This document shows, one piece after another, positions 61,271 to 64,000 of a stretch of 64,000 nt of DNA. Numbering within the stretch: the stretch's first letter is position 1; each line of letters begins with the position of its first letter. Position numbers and translations under genes: made by a program. This DNA is from Candidatus Obscuribacter sp. (GTDB taxonomy: Bacteria; Cyanobacteriota; Vampirovibrionia; Obscuribacterales; Obscuribacteraceae): assembly GCA_021772095.1 (NCBI GenBank), contig JADYXR010000033.1, positions 62,001-126,000 on the forward strand, in the 5' to 3' direction. A model generated the notes under the pieces. It saw only the letters and a program-made list of their open reading frames with translations. It was not told the DNA's origin and did not search any database.

Positions 61271-61696
61271 GGCTGGTTCAAACATACATGAAGCGTGTCC
61301 GAGCACTCTGGCGCCATCGACGAGTTCGGAAACTTGCGGCTGCCAGCCCTGACTGAGATGCCACTGCAGAAGTTCATCTGCTGACGGCTTGTAGTCTTTG
61401 ACGGCGACCGCCGACAAATTGCCTACTCAGGTCACGCCTAGAATCAGGTACAGTTTTTCACCTGGAAACGGCAAAATTATGTCGAGTGTGAATTCGTCCT
61501 GCGACACGATATCCATCTCGCCAATCGAGAATCGAAGCGAAGTTAGAAACCGGAAAGCATTGTCCAGGTTATTACACCGAGCTAACCCGCTTAACTCCGG
61601 ATGCGCTTTACCAATTTCTTTAACGTATTCTTCGAACTTCACTTTCACACTAATTTTAGTCAGATATCCATAAGACCACGTATTCAGAGCCAGCAC
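61253..61696 (-). pseudogene. Small hypothetical protein broken by an in-frame TGA
   Basis: Reading from GTG 61696, a frame runs 89 codons to a TGA at 61427-61429. Beyond it the same frame stays open for 57 more codons to a TAG at 61253-61255. The part after the TGA looks like protein (VKDYKPSADELLQWHLSQGW, then VSELVDGARVLGHASCMFEP). A single change from TGG (Trp) to TGA would explain it. Undisrupted it would be about 147 residues, helical at the start (VKFEEYVKEIGKAHPELSGL) and with strands later; no family is recognised. A sequencing error or true stop followed by relic coding DNA are the alternatives. It is divergent from the SDR gene by 28 bp. Confidence 0.6.
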
Positions 61697-61724
61697 AATC
61701 CCTCAAAAGTGTTATTTCCTGGCG

Positions 61725-62636
61725 ATGGTTTATCATGTTAGGTCAATCGAACGACTGTGGCGGTGCAACTTGTCCCAACCCAAACCATATCTGGTTTCAC
61801 TTTCACGAAAACATCCTGGCAAGCGCGCCTTCATAACTGGTGCCGGGAACGGTTTAGGACTGGCTTTCGCTATGGAATTAGCCGCAGCAGGTTGGACGAT
61901 CGGCATCACGGATTTGAACAAGGATAGTCTAAATGCTGCTGCTCAAATGATTCAAAACTCTGGCGGCACGCCCGTTCCCTACCTATTCGATGTCACTGAT
62001 TACGACAAATTTCGCGATTCAGTCAACAATTTCCAGCAACTGCATGGTGGTATCGATATTGGTATCAACAATGCCGGTATCGGCTGTGGTGGCTTCATAC
62101 ACGAACTACCAATCGAGAGCTATCGCAAAGTCATCGAAGTAAATTTGATGGGAGTAATAAACGGCTGTCATCTGTTCGTCCCCATCATGCGACTACAAAA
62201 AACCGGACACATTTTAAACATCGCCAGCGCCGCAGCATTCGTCGCCGCGCCTCGCATGTCCGCGTATAGCAGCTCGAAAGCGGGCGTGGTCGCCCTCAGC
62301 GAATCTCTCCGCAGTGAACTCGTGGACGACGGCGTAGTCGTGTCAGTTCTAATGCCCACATATGTCAGAACAAATATCGGCAGAGACTCGCTCGGCTCAA
62401 TCGCTGACAATCAGCTCGCGCAGCAATTAGTTGAACAATCACAGTTAACAGCAGAAACAGTGGCAGCAGTGACCCTGCAAAAAATGAATGCCGGCGCACT
62501 ATATGTGGTGCTGCCGGCAGAGGCTGAATTTTTGTGGCGGTTTAAACGGTTTATGCCGGAGCGATTTTGGCGATTCATTGCAAGAGAAGCAACCCGCCGA
62601 GTAGCGCTCCTTCAAAAGGATTCGACATTAAGATAA
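61725..62636 (+). CDS. Short-chain dehydrogenase/reductase
   Basis: A 303-residue classical SDR. The cofactor motif TGAGNGLG (residues 38-45), NNAG (115-118), the catalytic Ser168, Tyr181 and Lys185 (YSSSK) and the PTYVRTNI segment are present. Asp63-containing ITDLNKDSLN at the end of strand 2 favours NAD. The first 30 residues precede the usual start; a TTG at 61770 or a later codon may be the true start. The C-terminus has an extra 35 residues with an amphipathic aromatic helix (FLWRFKRFMPERFWRFIARE), suggestive of membrane contact. The substrate is unknown. Confidence 0.87.
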   Translation: MVYHVRSIERLWRCNLSQPKPYLVSLSRKHPGKRAFITGAGNGLGLAFAMELAAAGWTIGITDLNKDSLNAAAQMIQNSGGTPVPYLFDVTDYDKFRDSVNNFQQLHGGIDIGINNAGIGCGGFIHELPIESYRKVIEVNLMGVINGCHLFVPIMRLQKTGHILNIASAAAFVAAPRMSAYSSSKAGVVALSESLRSELVDDGVVVSVLMPTYVRTNIGRDSLGSIADNQLAQQLVEQSQLTAETVAAVTLQKMNAGALYVVLPAEAEFLWRFKRFMPERFWRFIAREATRRVALLQKDSTLR

Positions 62637-62673
62637 CACGGCGTGTGGTTAGGGTCTAAGAGCGAGCCCCAGG

Positions 62674-64000
62674 TCATTTATGAGCCCTTGCGACTGTTAA
62701 TTTGGCTAGAGGATTCTCAGACGAATTGTTGTTGACGGCGCGGGCAATGCCGAGCAACATGCCGTCGAAGATCAGGTCATGAAGCGGAGTGACGAGTCGC
62801 CAGTAGAGCATCCCGAGCAGTCCTTTGGGCAGATATTTCGCCGTCTGAGTCAGTTCGCATTTTCCGGGGCTGATCTCATTTATTTTAAATTCTAAGACCG
62901 CTTCTCCAGGAAGTTTCATCTCTGCCACCAACAGTAGTGACTTGTGTTTGTCGACGTCTCTCACTCTCCAGAAATCCAATGCGTCGCCAGCTGACAACTC
63001 ATCAGGGTTTCGTCTGCCGCGGCGGAGGCCGACGCCGCCGATCAATTTGTCGAGTACGCCTCTGAGACGCCAGAGCCAATCACCGTAGTAGTAACCAGTG
63101 GCGCCACCAATTCTGACCAACGGTTTCCAAATCTCTTCGGGAGTATTATTCAAAACAACCGATCGCTTGTCCTCGTATATCGTTCCACCAGCCCATTTTT
63201 CGTCGGCTTCACTGCTCCAGGCTACCGGCCAAATTTTGCCAGCGTCAGTCCAATGACTTTCAACTTTGTGATACTGGGTTTTGTCCAATGCAGAACGAAT
63301 CGCCGCTCGGCAAGTCAACAGGTCTTGTTTCACTATCTGTTGAATGTCATTCTCGCGGCATATTGTCGGGTTTCGCAATCCCTCTGCCAGTGGTCGGCCG
63401 ATGTATGCGGGCACGGGCGTGACCAGGTGAATCCAATATGAACTCAGCGTCGGAGTGAAAACAGGAACTGGAATTATTGTGCGCTTATCGAGTTCAGCTT
63501 CCTCCGCATAAATTTGCATCAGATCTCTGTATCTGAGCACGTTTGGTCCACCGATATCGAACGTACGATTGAGCGTTTCTTCGCGCCCCAAGCAACCGGT
63601 TAAATAGGTCAAAACATTTGCGATACCAATTGGCTGCGTATCTACTGAAACCCATTTCGGCGTGATCATCACCGGCAGGCGTTCGACAAGATAGCGCAGG
63701 ATCTCGAAAGACGCGCTTCCCGAGCCAATTATCATCGCGGCTTTCAGAGTAGTTACGGGAACGTTTCCTGAGCGCAGAACTTCACCAACTTCAGCGCGAG
63801 ATTTAAGATGTTTGCTCAACTCGGGCGAGTCATCCCCTAACCCGCCCAGATATATGATCTGCTTGAGGGCCGCTTGATCGGCAGCAACGATCATATTCTC
63901 CGCAGCTTTGCGATCTGCGTTGGCGAAATCTCGCGTTTGTTTATTCATCGAATGAACCAGATAGTACGCACTATCGCATCCTTCCAGAGCGCTCGTCAGC
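62674..64000 (-). CDS. NmrA-like/DUF2867 NAD(P)-binding protein (5' end missing)
   Basis: The frame is open to the window edge (ALEGCDSAYYLVHSMNKQTR before the internal Met at 63948). The start and the nucleotide-binding glycine motif therefore lie outside. The visible part has the end of an atypical SDR/NmrA-like domain (IIYLGGLGDDSPELSKHLKS, FDIGGPNVLRYRDLM) and, from about visible residue 290, a DUF2867-like domain (GGATGYYYGDWLWRLRGVLD, DFWRVRDVDKHKSLLLVAEM). This two-domain layout is common in uncharacterised epimerase-like proteins and may bind a hydrophobic ligand. It is convergent with the SDR gene, 37 bp away. Confidence 0.82.
   Translation of the reverse strand, partial: LTSALEGCDSAYYLVHSMNKQTRDFANADRKAAENMIVAADQAALKQIIYLGGLGDDSPELSKHLKSRAEVGEVLRSGNVPVTTLKAAMIIGSGSASFEILRYLVERLPVMITPKWVSVDTQPIGIANVLTYLTGCLGREETLNRTFDIGGPNVLRYRDLMQIYAEEAELDKRTIIPVPVFTPTLSSYWIHLVTPVPAYIGRPLAEGLRNPTICRENDIQQIVKQDLLTCRAAIRSALDKTQYHKVESHWTDAGKIWPVAWSSEADEKWAGGTIYEDKRSVVLNNTPEEIWKPLVRIGGATGYYYGDWLWRLRGVLDKLIGGVGLRRGRRNPDELSAGDALDFWRVRDVDKHKSLLLVAEMKLPGEAVLEFKINEISPGKCELTQTAKYLPKGLLGMLYWRLVTPLHDLIFDGMLLGIARAVNNNSSENPLAKLTVARAHK

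Noticed and set aside
61427-61429. TGA as selenocysteine or recoded codon
   Set aside because: No SECIS-like hairpin stands out next to it, and TGA ends many normal genes here. A Trp-to-stop change is simpler.

Overview
The window is chromosomal DNA from a bacterium with densely packed genes, a base composition near 50% G+C and no sign of a plasmid, prophage or insertion sequence. Several features resemble cyanobacterial relatives: a UPF0284-type CobT, an Hfq-like protein of cyanobacterial character, many Hanks-type Ser/Thr kinases, and many TPR and leucine-rich-repeat proteins. There is no photosynthesis gene. My best inference is a non-photosynthetic cyanobacterial relative (Melainabacteria/Vampirovibrionia, perhaps Obscuribacterales). 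This rests on gene content only. I recognised no rRNA, tRNA or CRISPR array.

Layout. 1-8 kb: the end of a serine hydrolase, a membrane protein, a CobT-like phosphoribosyltransferase, a diguanylate cyclase with a degenerate receiver, an acyl-CoA dehydrogenase followed by a DnaJ-domain protein, and a TPR protein. 8-9.8 kb: a gene-poor stretch with a 62-residue ORF, two perfect 16-bp palindromes, GTAGAC repeats and a small membrane-anchored Pro/Ala-rich protein. 9.9-24.7 kb: housekeeping genes, namely the conserved rplS-rbgA-rnhB cluster, nrdR, rimO, a rodZ-like gene after rluB, a YtxH/DUF948-like/YtxH trio, coaBC and metG.

25-38.9 kb is a signalling region. It holds a kinase with two Cys4 ribbons and LRRs, a rhodanese/HxlR pair, a kinase with TPRs, two overlapping paralogous membrane kinases, an LRR protein, a Clp-type double AAA+ ATPase without an N-domain, and a HEAT-like small protein. 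39-47 kb carries an MscS channel, a lipoprotein, a coiled-coil protein and the cell-shape operon mreB-mreC-mreD-mrdA. 47-56 kb has an Hfq-like protein, a glycosyltransferase, a 3-hydroxyacyl-CoA dehydrogenase, a biotin carboxylase/BCCP fusion, ispF, an FAD monooxygenase and a TPR-alpha/beta hydrolase.

56-61 kb is the most unusual part: two overlapping radical SAM genes of the uncharacterised STM4012/STM4011 type, followed on the same strand by a SWIM zinc finger-ATP-dependent DNA ligase-WGR-WGR fusion. Next to it is a small gene broken by an in-frame TGA, whose last codons begin a three-unit tandem array of about 57 bp. The window ends with an SDR oxidoreductase and a partial NmrA-like/DUF2867 protein.

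Two themes recur. Several housekeeping proteins carry long low-complexity basic or Ala/Ser/Lys extensions (RNase HII, RbgA, RimO; shorter in MetG and PBP2). Many intergenic gaps contain short, degenerate tandem arrays whose repeat units differ from gap to gap.
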